Shown here one piece after another: positions 43,230 to 51,374 of a stretch of 64,000 nt of DNA. This DNA comes from a virus. The stretch covers positions 1 through 64,000 of the IMG/VR virus record IMGVR_UViG_3300047478_000138. One strand, written 5' to 3'. How positions within the stretch are numbered: the stretch's first letter is position 1; every line of letters starts with the position of its first letter. The position numbers were made by a program, and so were the translations under genes. The notes under the pieces are model-generated. The model searched no databases and had not been told where the DNA came from. It was given only the letters and a program-made list of their open reading frames with translations.

Positions 43230-43490
43230 CTAGTTAAGTACTCGTTTAAGTGCTGCTGAAGGGCTGAACTTAACTGTCTTAGTTGTATACGGATTGCCTG
43301 TACCAGGTGCTTTACCAGAACGTGTGACTGGTTTGAAGATACCAAATGTACTGCTAATAGTAACAGAATTGCCTGCTGCAAGTTGCTTACCTATAGTAGA
43401 TTCTAAATGATTCAAGATTGCTGAAGCAGCTTTCTGTGACTTAACTTCTGGGCAATTTGCCAACTCGATTAATAGTTCTTTTCTAGTCAT
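43230..43490 (-). CDS. HU/IHF-like DNA-binding protein
   Basis: 86 residues, matching HU throughout: MTRKELLIELANCPEVKSQK, the VTISSTFGIFKPV strand, the arm segment GTGNPYTTKTVKF (compare RNPxTGE) and a final FSPSAALKRVLN. AGGAG ribosome site. It would bend and compact phage DNA or assist replication. It sits one base upstream of nrdA, which lacks a good ribosome site of its own, so nrdA is probably coupled to it. Confidence 0.85.
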   Translation of the reverse strand: MTRKELLIELANCPEVKSQKAASAILNHLESTIGKQLAAGNSVTISSTFGIFKPVTRSGKAPGTGNPYTTKTVKFSPSAALKRVLN

Positions 43491-43542
43491 GTGTGACTCC
43501 TGTAAAATAAAGTTTGAAGTTTATCCACATTACGGTGGTGTG

Positions 43543-43992
43543 TCAACTGCAATTGTATAAATAGTAAGCTGTTCCGTTTACTGTTTCGGTATACTCATTC
43601 CCATCTCGGGATGCTATGACTGATCCTCTATCAGAATCGTATATGTAGTCTTCTAAGTATTGTTCAGTGTCAAAATACTGTTTAATAACTTCGTTAACTC
43701 CATATAATACGTCATCAAGTGAGTATTCCGCATAGTTTGCTACCTGTTCATCAGCTTCCTCATCAGTTAATACTAGCCACTCATGATTGTCTATAGCTCG
43801 ATCGCAATCCGAAAACATGTCTCCTGTGTGTTGCATAAGAGCAAGTACTCGTTCATCAATATCAGATTCAATTTCATCAAGATAGAATTGCTCAAGGTTG
43901 GTGTTATCTGGATCCATTTGCCATATGAAGTACTCCTTGGAATAGCGTTCGTCAGAATCAATTAAGTCCTGAATTTGCTCTTCTGAAATCAT
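43543..43992 (-). CDS. Acidic hypothetical protein, 149 aa
   Basis: Very rich in Asp and Glu (for example DEIESDIDERVLALMQ, TDEEADEQVANYAEYSLDD). It ends with SDRGSVIASRDGNEYTETVN and AYYLYNCS, a pattern seen in conserved phage hypotheticals. The charge is compatible with a DNA-mimic or inhibitor role, but nothing proves it. The start overlaps the upstream small membrane gene (ATGA). Confidence 0.5.
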   Translation of the reverse strand: MISEEQIQDLIDSDERYSKEYFIWQMDPDNTNLEQFYLDEIESDIDERVLALMQHTGDMFSDCDRAIDNHEWLVLTDEEADEQVANYAEYSLDDVLYGVNEVIKQYFDTEQYLEDYIYDSDRGSVIASRDGNEYTETVNGTAYYLYNCS

Positions 43993-44120
43993 AAAACTTC
44001 TTTCAATAAGATAATAGCAACTGTTGCAAATATAACAAATAAGAGTGCTTTAAATTGCAAATCTGGTGGAATTGGAATGAACCCGTTGAGTTTAATAAGT
44101 TTGTAGGAATTTGGTATCAT
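43989..44120 (-). CDS. Small membrane protein, 43 aa
   Basis: It begins MIPNSYKLIKLNGFIPIPPD and ends in a hydrophobic helix (FKALLFVIFATVAIILL). AGGA ribosome site six bases upstream, and ATGA overlap with the acidic protein. The pair may be functionally linked. Unrecognised. Confidence 0.5.
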   Translation of the reverse strand: MIPNSYKLIKLNGFIPIPPDLQFKALLFVIFATVAIILLKEVL

Positions 44121-44128
44121 GTAATGTC

Positions 44129-45217
44129 CTATACTAACGGTTTGCCGTCTGGTGTACAGTCACGGAGTCCGATGAAAATTGGTTTAAGAGGCTTAAGGTC
44201 GTTAGACAGTACCTCGAATTCACACGTAGCCCATTTGCCAATATATGATTGCGGATCAAGAGATTCAACAAATGCGTGTGTACCGACTGGTTTAGCCTTG
44301 AAAGTTAATGGTGGAGTTGTATGTGTATTCAAATGGAATACTGGGTGATTTCGTTTATCAAGCTCATACCCAACAATTAAGAATTCTGCTGATTGTGCTT
44401 TCTTGTACTTGAACATATCGGATGAACGAACGTTGTGCTTATATAATGCTGATGTATTCTTTACAACTGTGCCTTCATACCCAAAAGTAGTACACTCCAT
44501 GTAATGATGGTCAATAGCTTCTGTAGATAAACAAGTTACATTATAAATAACTGCTACAGTAGAATGAATAGTTGTGTCAAAGTTGTTGTATGAGTGCATC
44601 AACATAGCGCGTTCATAGAACTGTTCAGTGGAGTCTGCTATATCAAATATGCAGAAACTAAGTAATGAGGAATTGTCATTAGTTTTGATTACTGCTGATG
44701 TGATATCTTGCAACGCAAAGCCGTGAATATACAATTCACCATTAAGTTCATTGGAGTTAAATAAATCCATAGCCTGATGTACTAGTGGCTCAAGATGTGG
44801 GATTGGTGGATACAATTCACCTCCACGAGAATATAGGCGGAGAGTCCCATTAGTACGTTTGTATATGCCATTAACTCCGTTAAGCTTTGAGGAACTAAAG
44901 CATGGAAACTTAACGTTGTGTAGTTGGTCCTGATAGGACTTGACTTTCATCGGAAGTTGCACAGTAACTGGTGCGGAGGGATCAGTTGAATATCCGGACT
45001 TGAGTTTCTTTGCAACAAGAGCTGCTGCTTCAAGTTCTGCTTGCTGATTAGCCGACGTCTCATTGGATTTGCCAAGATGTTTGCTTGTACAAGTAGTAAC
45101 TGCAGTTTGCATAGCTCCATCAACTTGGCCAAATTGCACGGTATAAGTATCCTCAAAAGTTGATACTGACCATTGCTGGATTGAGCCGTTCTTGTTAGAT
45201 TTGAATAATGTTGTCAT
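44129..45217 (-). CDS. ATP-dependent DNA ligase with N-terminal WGR-like domain
   Basis: 362 residues. A WGR-like N-terminus (QQWSVSTFEDTYTVQFGQVD and SANQQAELEA) is followed by the nucleotidyltransferase motifs. Motif I is SKLNGVNG (Lys111, normally KxDGxR), motif III is ELNGELYIHG, motif IV is YEGTVVKN and motif V is FKYKK. An OB-like C-terminus (LTFKAKPVGTHAF, GKWATCEFEVLS) follows. It should seal nicks in phage DNA. The two substitutions in motif I (Asp to Asn and Arg to Asn) are unusual but the catalytic Lys is present. AAAGGA ribosome site. Confidence 0.82.
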   Translation of the reverse strand: MTTLFKSNKNGSIQQWSVSTFEDTYTVQFGQVDGAMQTAVTTCTSKHLGKSNETSANQQAELEAAALVAKKLKSGYSTDPSAPVTVQLPMKVKSYQDQLHNVKFPCFSSSKLNGVNGIYKRTNGTLRLYSRGGELYPPIPHLEPLVHQAMDLFNSNELNGELYIHGFALQDITSAVIKTNDNSSLLSFCIFDIADSTEQFYERAMLMHSYNNFDTTIHSTVAVIYNVTCLSTEAIDHHYMECTTFGYEGTVVKNTSALYKHNVRSSDMFKYKKAQSAEFLIVGYELDKRNHPVFHLNTHTTPPLTFKAKPVGTHAFVESLDPQSYIGKWATCEFEVLSNDLKPLKPIFIGLRDCTPDGKPLV

Positions 45218-45218
45218 A

Positions 45219-45407
45219 TTAATCCTTTAAATGTTTTGCTGCAAGATAAAATTGCATAATTTCTGATTTGTCTTCTATATTCTGTAGTGAGCCATATTCA
45301 AAATTGTCGATCATAGACGGTTCTAAGTGCCGATAAACTGCTTCTGCTATTTCATATGGAAGCAGTTCAGATTCATTCAGTACAGTAACCAGTTGTTCGA
45401 TATCCAT
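45219..45407 (-). CDS. Hypothetical protein, 62 aa
   Basis: Short acidic helical protein beginning MDIEQLVTVLNESELLPYEI, with AAGGA seven bases upstream and the ligase gene starting one base after its stop. No recognised motif. Confidence 0.45.
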   Translation of the reverse strand: MDIEQLVTVLNESELLPYEIAEAVYRHLEPSMIDNFEYGSLQNIEDKSEIMQFYLAAKHLKD

Positions 45408-45417
45408 AGATATTTCC

Positions 45418-45504
45418 TTATAAAAATTTGCAGTTTAGTAGTTGGTGACGATGCCTACTACAACTCACATTTGGACGACTTAAACTTGGTTTAATCAATT
45501 GCAT
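45418..45504 (-). pseudogene. Displaced remnant of the helicase 3' end (28-residue ORF)
   Basis: The ORF has AGGAG upstream. Its last 13 residues, SRHRHQLLNCKFL, closely match the helicase C-terminus TRHRHQLIGARFL at 46477-46518: eight identities plus conservative changes, with AGGCAT, CAA and TTT codons shared and other differences mostly silent. The residues before them do not match. I read it as the original helicase 3' end, cut off when the inverted HNH gene between the two copies was inserted. It could still be translated as a micro-peptide. Confidence 0.5.
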
Positions 45505-45512
45505 GATATAAT
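45504..45512 (+). promoter_or_regulatory. Extended -10 promoter for the inverted HNH gene (TGATATAAT)
   Basis: TGA followed by a perfect TATAAT (45507-45512), 30 bases upstream of the HNH start on the + strand, against the direction of all neighbours. It would give the inserted gene its own transcription. It lies within the start of the antisense remnant ORF. Confidence 0.45.
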
Positions 45513-45542
45513 CTCCTATGAAAATAAGTAAAAAGGCCCTAT

Positions 45543-46499
45543 ATGAGAGTTTGTAGAACCTGTAAAGTAGAAAAAGATGAAAGTGAATTTTCTGTTAACA
45601 AACGTAATAAAGACAATTTAGAATATCATTGTAAAGAGTGTATTAAAGTATCTACTAAGGTGCAAAGAAACAAAAGATTAGCCGATAGTAGATTTGCCAA
45701 AATAGAAAAAAAGAAACAGGATTTACTGGATAGGCAAAATGCCGCTGAAAAAGTTTGCTACACATGCAAAATTACTAAACCTTTAGGTGAATTTAATAAA
45801 AATAAACATGCAGTAGATGGATTATATCCTTCATGTACAGAATGTAAAAATTATAAAGCTAAAGAACGTCGTAAATTAGACATTGAATCAGCTAGAGCAA
45901 GAGATCGTGAATATAGGCATAAAAATAAAGACAAAAAAGCTTTATCAGATAAAAAATACCGAGAAACTAATATAGAAACTCTAAAAATTAAGAAACAAGA
46001 GTATTATAAAGAAAATCGAGAAATATTAAGTTATAAAAATAAGCTTCGTAGAATAAACTTACCTCAATCAGATAAGTTAAACTTAAAGACTAAATCTCAT
46101 AATCGTTATAAGAATCGTTCTGAAAAAGAAAAAGAAAATAGAAAAGAGTATGGTAAACACTATCATAAAACTCCAACTGGAATGTTATCAAGCAGAAATA
46201 ATAGAGGAAAAAGACGTGCTAATATACTGTCAGGTTCAGATGGAACAGTGACTTCACAAGCACTTGAAACGCTTAAAGAAAAGCAAAATAATAAATGCTA
46301 TCATTGTGAAGTAGAATTAGACTTTAGTATAAAAGGCACTGTAAATTTAGATCATTATATACCCTTATCTAAAGGAGGCTTACATTCCATAACAAATGTT
46401 GTATGGAGTTGTGCTTCCTGTAATAAGAGTAAAGGTAATAAAATGCCTGAAACTGTTTTAAACTTTAATAAATTTAAGGTAGAAACCTTGCCCCAATGA
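45543..46499 (+). CDS. HNH homing endonuclease with tandem zinc-finger-like units, inverted
   Basis: 318 residues, the only + strand gene in this block. Two N-terminal Cys4-type units (CRTCKVEKDESEF to CKEC, and CYTCKITKPLGEF to CTEC) are followed by a long Lys/Arg-rich helical linker. The C-terminal HNH domain reads CYHCEVELDF, LDHYIPLSKGGLH and VVWSCASCNKSKGNK. It should cut DNA at a specific site, probably the helicase gene it abuts. Its last 26 bases run antisense to the last helicase codons, so the insertion itself appears to supply the present helicase C-terminus. Confidence 0.82.
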   Translation: MRVCRTCKVEKDESEFSVNKRNKDNLEYHCKECIKVSTKVQRNKRLADSRFAKIEKKKQDLLDRQNAAEKVCYTCKITKPLGEFNKNKHAVDGLYPSCTECKNYKAKERRKLDIESARARDREYRHKNKDKKALSDKKYRETNIETLKIKKQEYYKENREILSYKNKLRRINLPQSDKLNLKTKSHNRYKNRSEKEKENRKEYGKHYHKTPTGMLSSRNNRGKRRANILSGSDGTVTSQALETLKEKQNNKCYHCEVELDFSIKGTVNLDHYIPLSKGGLHSITNVVWSCASCNKSKGNKMPETVLNFNKFKVETLPQ

Positions 46500-49233
46500 G
46501 TTGATGTCTATGCCTAGTCATAGCAACAAAAGCTAAACATAGTTCAGCATGAGTTGATGGTGTAGGGAGAGTTTGGTGTGCTTCAATGGCTTCGATAATT
46601 GACTCGTTCAAATCGTTGTCAAGTTCAACAATATCCCATGTTCCCTTATATGTTCAAGTGCACCTCGTTAATGTGCATTCTGGTAATTTAATACCAACTA
46701 TATGTCTCCATATAGAACAGACCATATCTTCATCCAATAATGGATGCTCACTATTTCGGATCACTTGATCCTACTCCCTCGCGGGATGGTCGTTGAGGGT
46801 TCAACAGTAAATTAATACTACGTTGCTTCCCTGCTGATTGTCCATAGCTTATAGATTTTCAGGGTTCGCTATCTACTTTCGTGATAGTATCCTACTATAA
46901 GATTGACTGGAGTTTCCAGCATAAAAATGAGTTTGCATATGCAGATTACTCTGCATAGGGGCAATTAAATTTAATTATTATACATTATTGCTATAACACC
47001 ACTTATAACCATAACTTGTTTTTTGTCTATTTCTGCAGGTACTTGTAATACTATCTCCAGAAAGAGCGCCTACAAATTCCGCTGCTTCTATAGCAGAATT
47101 AAAAGATCTTAAATACACTCCATCAAGAGTGAGTTGATCAATTTTACGTCCACAAGCTTCTCTAGTATTAATTGAAGAAGACACAAAAGAAATTGTGTGC
47201 GGAGCATATACTGCAGGAGATATTCCAAGTTCTCTACATTTGATATCCTTATCAATTTCAAGGCCTTTAGCCCATCCATTTGAAGTACACCATGTTATAA
47301 ATGCTACTGGATCATCTATCCATTCAGGTGCCATAGTCACGCCTTTACCACCATAATTATGATAGTCCTTACGTAGAGGAGAGTAGCAACGTTGTTTAAT
47401 TCCGTTCCATATAGGATATAAAGGATGAGTATGCATTCGTTTATTCTCAGAAGCACAAGTAATACACTTAGTTTGGGACTTTGCTGTAGTCCCTGTTGCT
47501 CGTGCTTTAAAATGTGCTTTACATTCAGTACATTCAAATATGGCATATCTTGCTATATTCGTAGAAGAGTCTGAGGCAGTAGTCATTCCTAAATCTTCAA
47601 TAATAGTCATCTGAAATTCAGATTGTATTAATGGTTTAGTTATAGCTTTCTGTTGAGACTCTTTTGCACATTCTGTACAGTATAAACTTTTCTTTGCATT
47701 TTGCACATCTCGTTCAATGTGCTTTGCACAAACTGTACATGCAAATATTGCATAACGTTTAGGGGACTTCATTCCTGGTTTATGTATTGTTCCAAGATCC
47801 TGTATAATAAGCATTTTATACTCTGCTTGATTTAGTGGTTTTCGTGATGTATGTTTCATATAAGCTCCTTTATGATTTGTTAGTATAACTAAACAAAGTT
47901 AATAGTTTGCTTAAATGAGCGGTGTGTATAATAATTAAAATTTACCCTTAGAAGTGTGGGCAGTTAACAAATACAAGTTAGATGCTACCATAGTTTGCTC
48001 TTTGGCATGATTGTATGCGTTGAGAATGTCGTCAGATCCGTGATTAAGTACTAATTGAATAGCTGACTTAAGTCGTGCATCCTCCGGATTTGCTTGTAAT
48101 AAGTACTTATACAAGCTGATAGATTCACGTTTCTTCGCTGATAGTGAACCCCAATCATCAATGTCGTGTTGTAAATGCTTCAGTTCAAAGTCCTTCTGAT
48201 CAAACGCTGGTTTAGCAAAGATTAGAGCACGTGGAAGCTTGAAAATTTGGTCAAGTTTGGTTTTGTGTGATAGATGATATGTCAGGTTTGCTTTGTTGTA
48301 CTCAATCATCTTGCCAATAAGAGTGTTGTTATTACGTACAAGATATGCTTTGGTAACAGATTTGACTTTAGTTGGATATTCCATGCCTTCAAATACTGCG
48401 TCAGGATCAAGGTAAGTTTGCAAGAAAGTCTCAATTGCTGGTGCATAGGATTGATCAACTCGGAAGGATTTACTGAGTTGCAATACCTTCGCATCAGGAT
48501 AAAACTGAAAACCATCCTTCAGATTAAGGAATTCGAAAATTGATTGATTAGAATCACCAACGAATATCTTCTGCGTTGCTGGAATTGCATCAATGATGTC
48601 AAGTGCCATACCTGACATATCCTGAAATTCATCCACAAGTAAGCGGTCTACTGACGGTAATTGGATAGTTCCATTCATAACAAATATGTGAAATAACTTG
48701 AGGTAAAATGAATGGGTGATAGGCATTCCCCCAGAAGCCATTTGGTTCAGCAGTTGCTTCAGTAATGGTACAAGGCGATAATTAAACTCAGGATTGTCGT
48801 GATTAGCGTTAGAGTAAGCATCGACTGATGTGAAGTCGGATAAACAGTACTGCTCAATCATTTGGATCAATTCAAAATCAGAACCAAAAGGTCGCTTGAT
48901 AGACTTAGGTAGATCACGCCAAGTAAGAAATGGACGGACCATACCAAGTGAGTACTGCTTCACAGTGTACGAGTATGCAAATGCATGTAAGGTGGATACA
49001 ATTGAATTGCTGCCAAACTCGCGTTTAGCCTCTGCTGCAGCCATAGATCCGAAGATTAAATAACGACAAGTAGCTTCAGGATAAATTGATTTGTAGCGTC
49101 GAATAGCTTCCACAAGAGATGATGATTTAGCGGCTCCAGCGACTGCCTTAATAAGAACGATTGGAGAAGTTGGATTGATAACCTCATCAAAGATTGCTAC
49201 TTGCTGTGGGGAGTATGAAAATAAATTGCTCAT
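46474..49233 (-). CDS. SF1 (UvrD-like) DNA helicase interrupted by a group I intron
   Basis: Exon 1 (49233-47944, 430 codons) and exon 2 (46644-46474, 57 codons with stop) join in frame to 486 residues. Exon 1 carries Walker A AVAGAAKSS (Lys36), motif II VDEFQDM (Asp201, Glu202), motif III FVGDSNQSIFEF and the start of motif V, TAHTSKG. Exon 2 gives GTWDIVELDND and motif VI LAFVAMTRHRHQL. Joined, HTSKG|GTWD matches the UvrD pattern HTSKGLEWD. The unspliced frame stops two codons into the intron. The start at 49233 has AGGA and overlaps the preceding gene (ATGA). It would unwind DNA during phage replication or recombination. Confidence 0.87.
46645..47943 (-). mobile_element. Group I intron in the SF1 helicase gene
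   Basis: 1299 bases. 5' exon ends in T (GGT), intron ends in G (ATAAG). Core elements: R-type TCAACGACCATCC (46784-46796) and S-type AAGATATGGTC (46720-46730), whose GACCAT and ATGGTC pair as P7. A neighbouring segment, TCTATATGGAGACATATAG, is nearly identical to the nrdB intron, so the two introns are related at the RNA level although their ORFs are not. The insertion is within helicase motif V. Confidence 0.85.
46978..47859 (-). CDS. Intron-encoded endonuclease with zinc ribbons and NUMOD1
   Basis: 293 residues, AAGGAG ribosome site. Two imperfect repeats with Cys pairs (CTVCAKH to CTEC, and CTECKAHF to CITC), then HPLYPIWNGIKQRCYSP, YHNYGGKGV and APEWIDDPVAFITWC, the pattern of phage HNH/Vsr-like endonucleases with AP2-type targeting. 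A C-terminal NUMOD1-like segment (LRSFNSAIEAAEFVGALSGD to YGYKWCY) follows. It probably drives homing of the intron into helicase genes. The exact nuclease fold is uncertain. Confidence 0.75.
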   Translation of the reverse strand: MKHTSRKPLNQAEYKMLIIQDLGTIHKPGMKSPKRYAIFACTVCAKHIERDVQNAKKSLYCTECAKESQQKAITKPLIQSEFQMTIIEDLGMTTASDSSTNIARYAIFECTECKAHFKARATGTTAKSQTKCITCASENKRMHTHPLYPIWNGIKQRCYSPLRKDYHNYGGKGVTMAPEWIDDPVAFITWCTSNGWAKGLEIDKDIKCRELGISPAVYAPHTISFVSSSINTREACGRKIDQLTLDGVYLRSFNSAIEAAEFVGALSGDSITSTCRNRQKTSYGYKWCYSNNV

Positions 49234-49592
49234 TGCATTCCTAATAAAATTGGTTGAAGTTTCTCTGGAGCTGTATATGCACTTGCAGTCCACATAATTG
49301 GATCACTAGTAAATATATGACGAAATTCAGATTGAATCCAGTCTATAAGAAATGGAGTTACGGTAATCGCACCAGGATTGTGCCAGATAAAACCAATTGG
49401 TCTACTCCCACCTCTACTAATTCCTCTTGCTAGAGTACGTGTAGATTGAGCTAATAACTTAATAGCCAGTCCACTTCCATCAGGAAATCGGAGTTCAATC
49501 CATGAGACAGATTTACGTCGAATTGGATGTCGTTCAAATTCCTGTTCAAGTACTGATAAGTGACTTATAGATCCTGTAGTAATAAATGACAT
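49230..49592 (-). CDS. Hypothetical protein, 120 aa
   Basis: It begins MSFITTGSISHLSVLEQEFE, contains an Arg/Gly-rich stretch (STRTLARGISRGGSRPIGF) and Trp-rich segments, and overlaps the helicase start by ATGA, suggesting a helicase-linked role. The 103-base gap upstream holds a long stem-loop. Not recognised. Confidence 0.5.
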   Translation of the reverse strand: MSFITTGSISHLSVLEQEFERHPIRRKSVSWIELRFPDGSGLAIKLLAQSTRTLARGISRGGSRPIGFIWHNPGAITVTPFLIDWIQSEFRHIFTSDPIMWTASAYTAPEKLQPILLGMQ

Positions 49593-49618
49593 GAGAAAGC
49601 CTTAATAAAATTGGTTGG

Positions 49619-49673
49619 AGTAGTTGGTTCAACAGGTACAAAGGACTAACAAAGACCTGCTGAACCAACTACT
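49619..49673 (-). other. Long intergenic stem-loop (19 bp)
   Basis: Arms 49655-49673 and 49619-49637 are complementary over 19 bases, with one G-U pair that forms only in the - strand RNA (A-C on the other strand), and a 17-base loop. It lies between a small replication-cluster gene and the 120-residue gene upstream of the helicase. There is no immediate T-run. A structured leader, processing site or cis-acting element is inferred. Confidence 0.6.
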
Positions 49674-49695
49674 ATATACTAGTAGTTGGCGTAGA

Positions 49696-50043
49696 TTACT
49701 CTACGTAAGCTGGAGATTCAGACTCTTCATCTTCATATGGAGGTTGTGTATCTATCGATTCATAATCAGTAGACTCCTCTTCGATGACGCCTGCTGAAGG
49801 TTTAACTGCAGTAGTTGATTGCTTAGGTTGTCTAAGTACAACAGTAGTGATTCCATCTGCATCTGTATCGCCTAAAGTGATGGTAGTGAATGTTGGGAAC
49901 TGAGTGAATGAACTTGCTAAAAATGGGTTAAGGATACGCTTGATAGCGTTCGATGCTAATGGATCAGTCATAGCTTCTGCGATGATTGAGTTTAGCTCAG
50001 ATTTAGTTAATTCGATGTTAATTTGTGGTTTAATGATTTCCAA
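49696..50043 (-). CDS. Hypothetical protein, 115 aa, TTG start
   Basis: The start is read as TTG at 50043 (EIIKPQINIELTKSELN follows) because AAGGA lies six bases before it. An in-frame ATG at 50091 lacks a ribosome site and overlaps the previous gene. The acidic C-terminus (DYESIDTQPPYEDEESESP) resembles protein-interaction tails of single-strand-binding partners. The stop codon lies in the GTAA loop of a six-base-pair hairpin (49690-49705). Unrecognised; placed two genes after SSB. Confidence 0.45.
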   Translation of the reverse strand: MEIIKPQINIELTKSELNSIIAEAMTDPLASNAIKRILNPFLASSFTQFPTFTTITLGDTDADGITTVVLRQPKQSTTAVKPSAGVIEEESTDYESIDTQPPYEDEESESPAYVE

Positions 50044-50074
50044 TTGGATTCCTTTCTGGAGTTGATGTAAAAAT

Positions 50075-50281
50075 TTAGTTTGCTGGATCATTACTGATCA
50101 CCAATAGTTTCTCATTAGTGAGTAACTCTTTACGAAGTTGAGTTGACATGTTGTCAAGATGCTTAGAGCACTCACGAATGACTCTGCTAGATTCACGAGA
50201 TTGTACTAATGAATGTGCTGCAATAGCACCTAGAGCGGACTCTAGTGCTGATTGATACTGGTTGAGAGTAGACTCATCCAT
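50075..50281 (-). CDS. Hypothetical protein, 68 aa
   Basis: Helical protein beginning MDESTLNQYQSALESALGAI. It starts at a TAATG overlap with SSB and so is co-translated with it. No recognised domain. Possibly an SSB-associated factor. Confidence 0.5.
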   Translation of the reverse strand: MDESTLNQYQSALESALGAIAAHSLVQSRESSRVIRECSKHLDNMSTQLRKELLTNEKLLVISNDPAN

Positions 50282-51069
50282 TAGAATGGCTTAACTGCTG
50301 CTCCAGCTGCAGCTCCACCAGTAGTTGCTGATTCAGTTGCAGGAATAGTTCCACCTGATTGAATTATCTTTAATTCCTGTATACAAGCACGATTAGTTCT
50401 GTCATTGTACTTGATAGATGCAGCTGCTTTGGCTTTCTTCACTGCTTCAACGATTGCTATTGGTTCAGTTTTGCCTGCTTCAACTTCTGCGAGAGAAAGT
50501 CTATTAACATTGAATAGTGCATCCATGTTAAGTTCCTGGTTTCTCCAGCATTTATTTGCATCTTTGCCATCTGCTGAGATTACGTAAGATGAAATACCTG
50601 TGAATTGCTTGCCAATAAGTGCTGTCCATGATTCAACTGCTACTTGACCTTTCTCTGGGAAAGTTACTGTTGCTGGTTTAATACCTGCACCGAATTGATT
50701 TGCATCAAGGCCTACTACTTTCCATAGGTTGTTAAGTTGACCGATTGCGCGTACGTTGTCGTATTCTGCACCTTCCGTGTCAAGGTATGTTTTCACACCG
50801 TTAACTGAGTATTCTCCAGCTTTAACAACGCCTTTATCGTCTTTGCCGACTTTCTGCTTCAAGAAGCCTGTCCAGTCGATTGTCTTGCCTTCAGCATCTT
50901 CCATCTTCAATACGAAACGTGGATATGTTCCGTTCTCTGAAGCGATTTCGTATGCTTCTTTGATAGTTAACTTGTGCTCTCCGTCAGAGTTCACTTTAAC
51001 ACCTGATTTGCCTAATTTTGCCTTGTCTTCTGCTGACATGTTAGTTAATATGTTTGCGATAATACTCAA
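50281..51069 (-). CDS. Single-stranded DNA-binding protein, N4SSB-like
   Basis: 262 residues, close to the 265 of N4 gp45. The N-terminal LTIKEAYEIASENGTYPRFV, the middle GQLNNLWKVVGLDANQFGAG and the C-terminal TNRACIQELKIIQSGG fit the N4SSB layout, with a flexible Thr/Ala/Gly tail ending VKPF. N4SSB is needed for replication, recombination and activation of late host-polymerase transcription. It lies with the helicase, primase-like and polymerase genes. Assigned by size, composition and synteny. Confidence 0.7.
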   Translation of the reverse strand: MSIIANILTNMSAEDKAKLGKSGVKVNSDGEHKLTIKEAYEIASENGTYPRFVLKMEDAEGKTIDWTGFLKQKVGKDDKGVVKAGEYSVNGVKTYLDTEGAEYDNVRAIGQLNNLWKVVGLDANQFGAGIKPATVTFPEKGQVAVESWTALIGKQFTGISSYVISADGKDANKCWRNQELNMDALFNVNRLSLAEVEAGKTEPIAIVEAVKKAKAAASIKYNDRTNRACIQELKIIQSGGTIPATESATTGGAAAGAAVKPF

Positions 51070-51143
51070 ATTGTATCCTTTATGATTTAATTAAATTGTT
51101 ACTACTTACGTAGTGCCTCTGGTTAAATGTTGTGCAGTTATAG

Positions 51144-51374
51144 TCAGGCTGACAAAGCTCTAAGAGCTGTAACTAATGCTTTAACTTGTTCGTCTGTGCA
51201 AGTTTCTAGTAAATGCTTGAGACGTTTGCCGTTCGATTCAGTTGATTGCATGTCTATGTCAAGATCATCCACTAAGTCCTCAAATTCTGCTCTAGTTAGG
51301 TTAAGCACATAACCCGCACTTGGAGAGAATTCAGCCATGTAAGACTTGATTTGCTTATGAGTTAGTGAGTTCAC
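51144..51374 (-). CDS. Hypothetical protein, 76 aa, GTG start
   Basis: GTG start at 51374 with GGAG seven bases upstream. The N-terminal pattern HKQIKSYMAEFSPSAGYVLN followed by LTRAEFEDLVDDLDID resembles small conserved phage and bacterial proteins found near replication genes. Overlaps the preceding gene by 20 bases. A small hairpin with a GTAA loop (51101-51114) lies between it and the SSB gene. Confidence 0.45.
   Translation of the reverse strand: MNSLTHKQIKSYMAEFSPSAGYVLNLTRAEFEDLVDDLDIDMQSTESNGKRLKHLLETCTDEQVKALVTALRALSA

Noticed and set aside
45543-46499. A third group I intron around the + strand HNH gene
   Set aside because: The gene is antisense to the helicase, and no R/S core pairing was found in either orientation. 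The flanks are duplicated C-terminal codons rather than exon halves.
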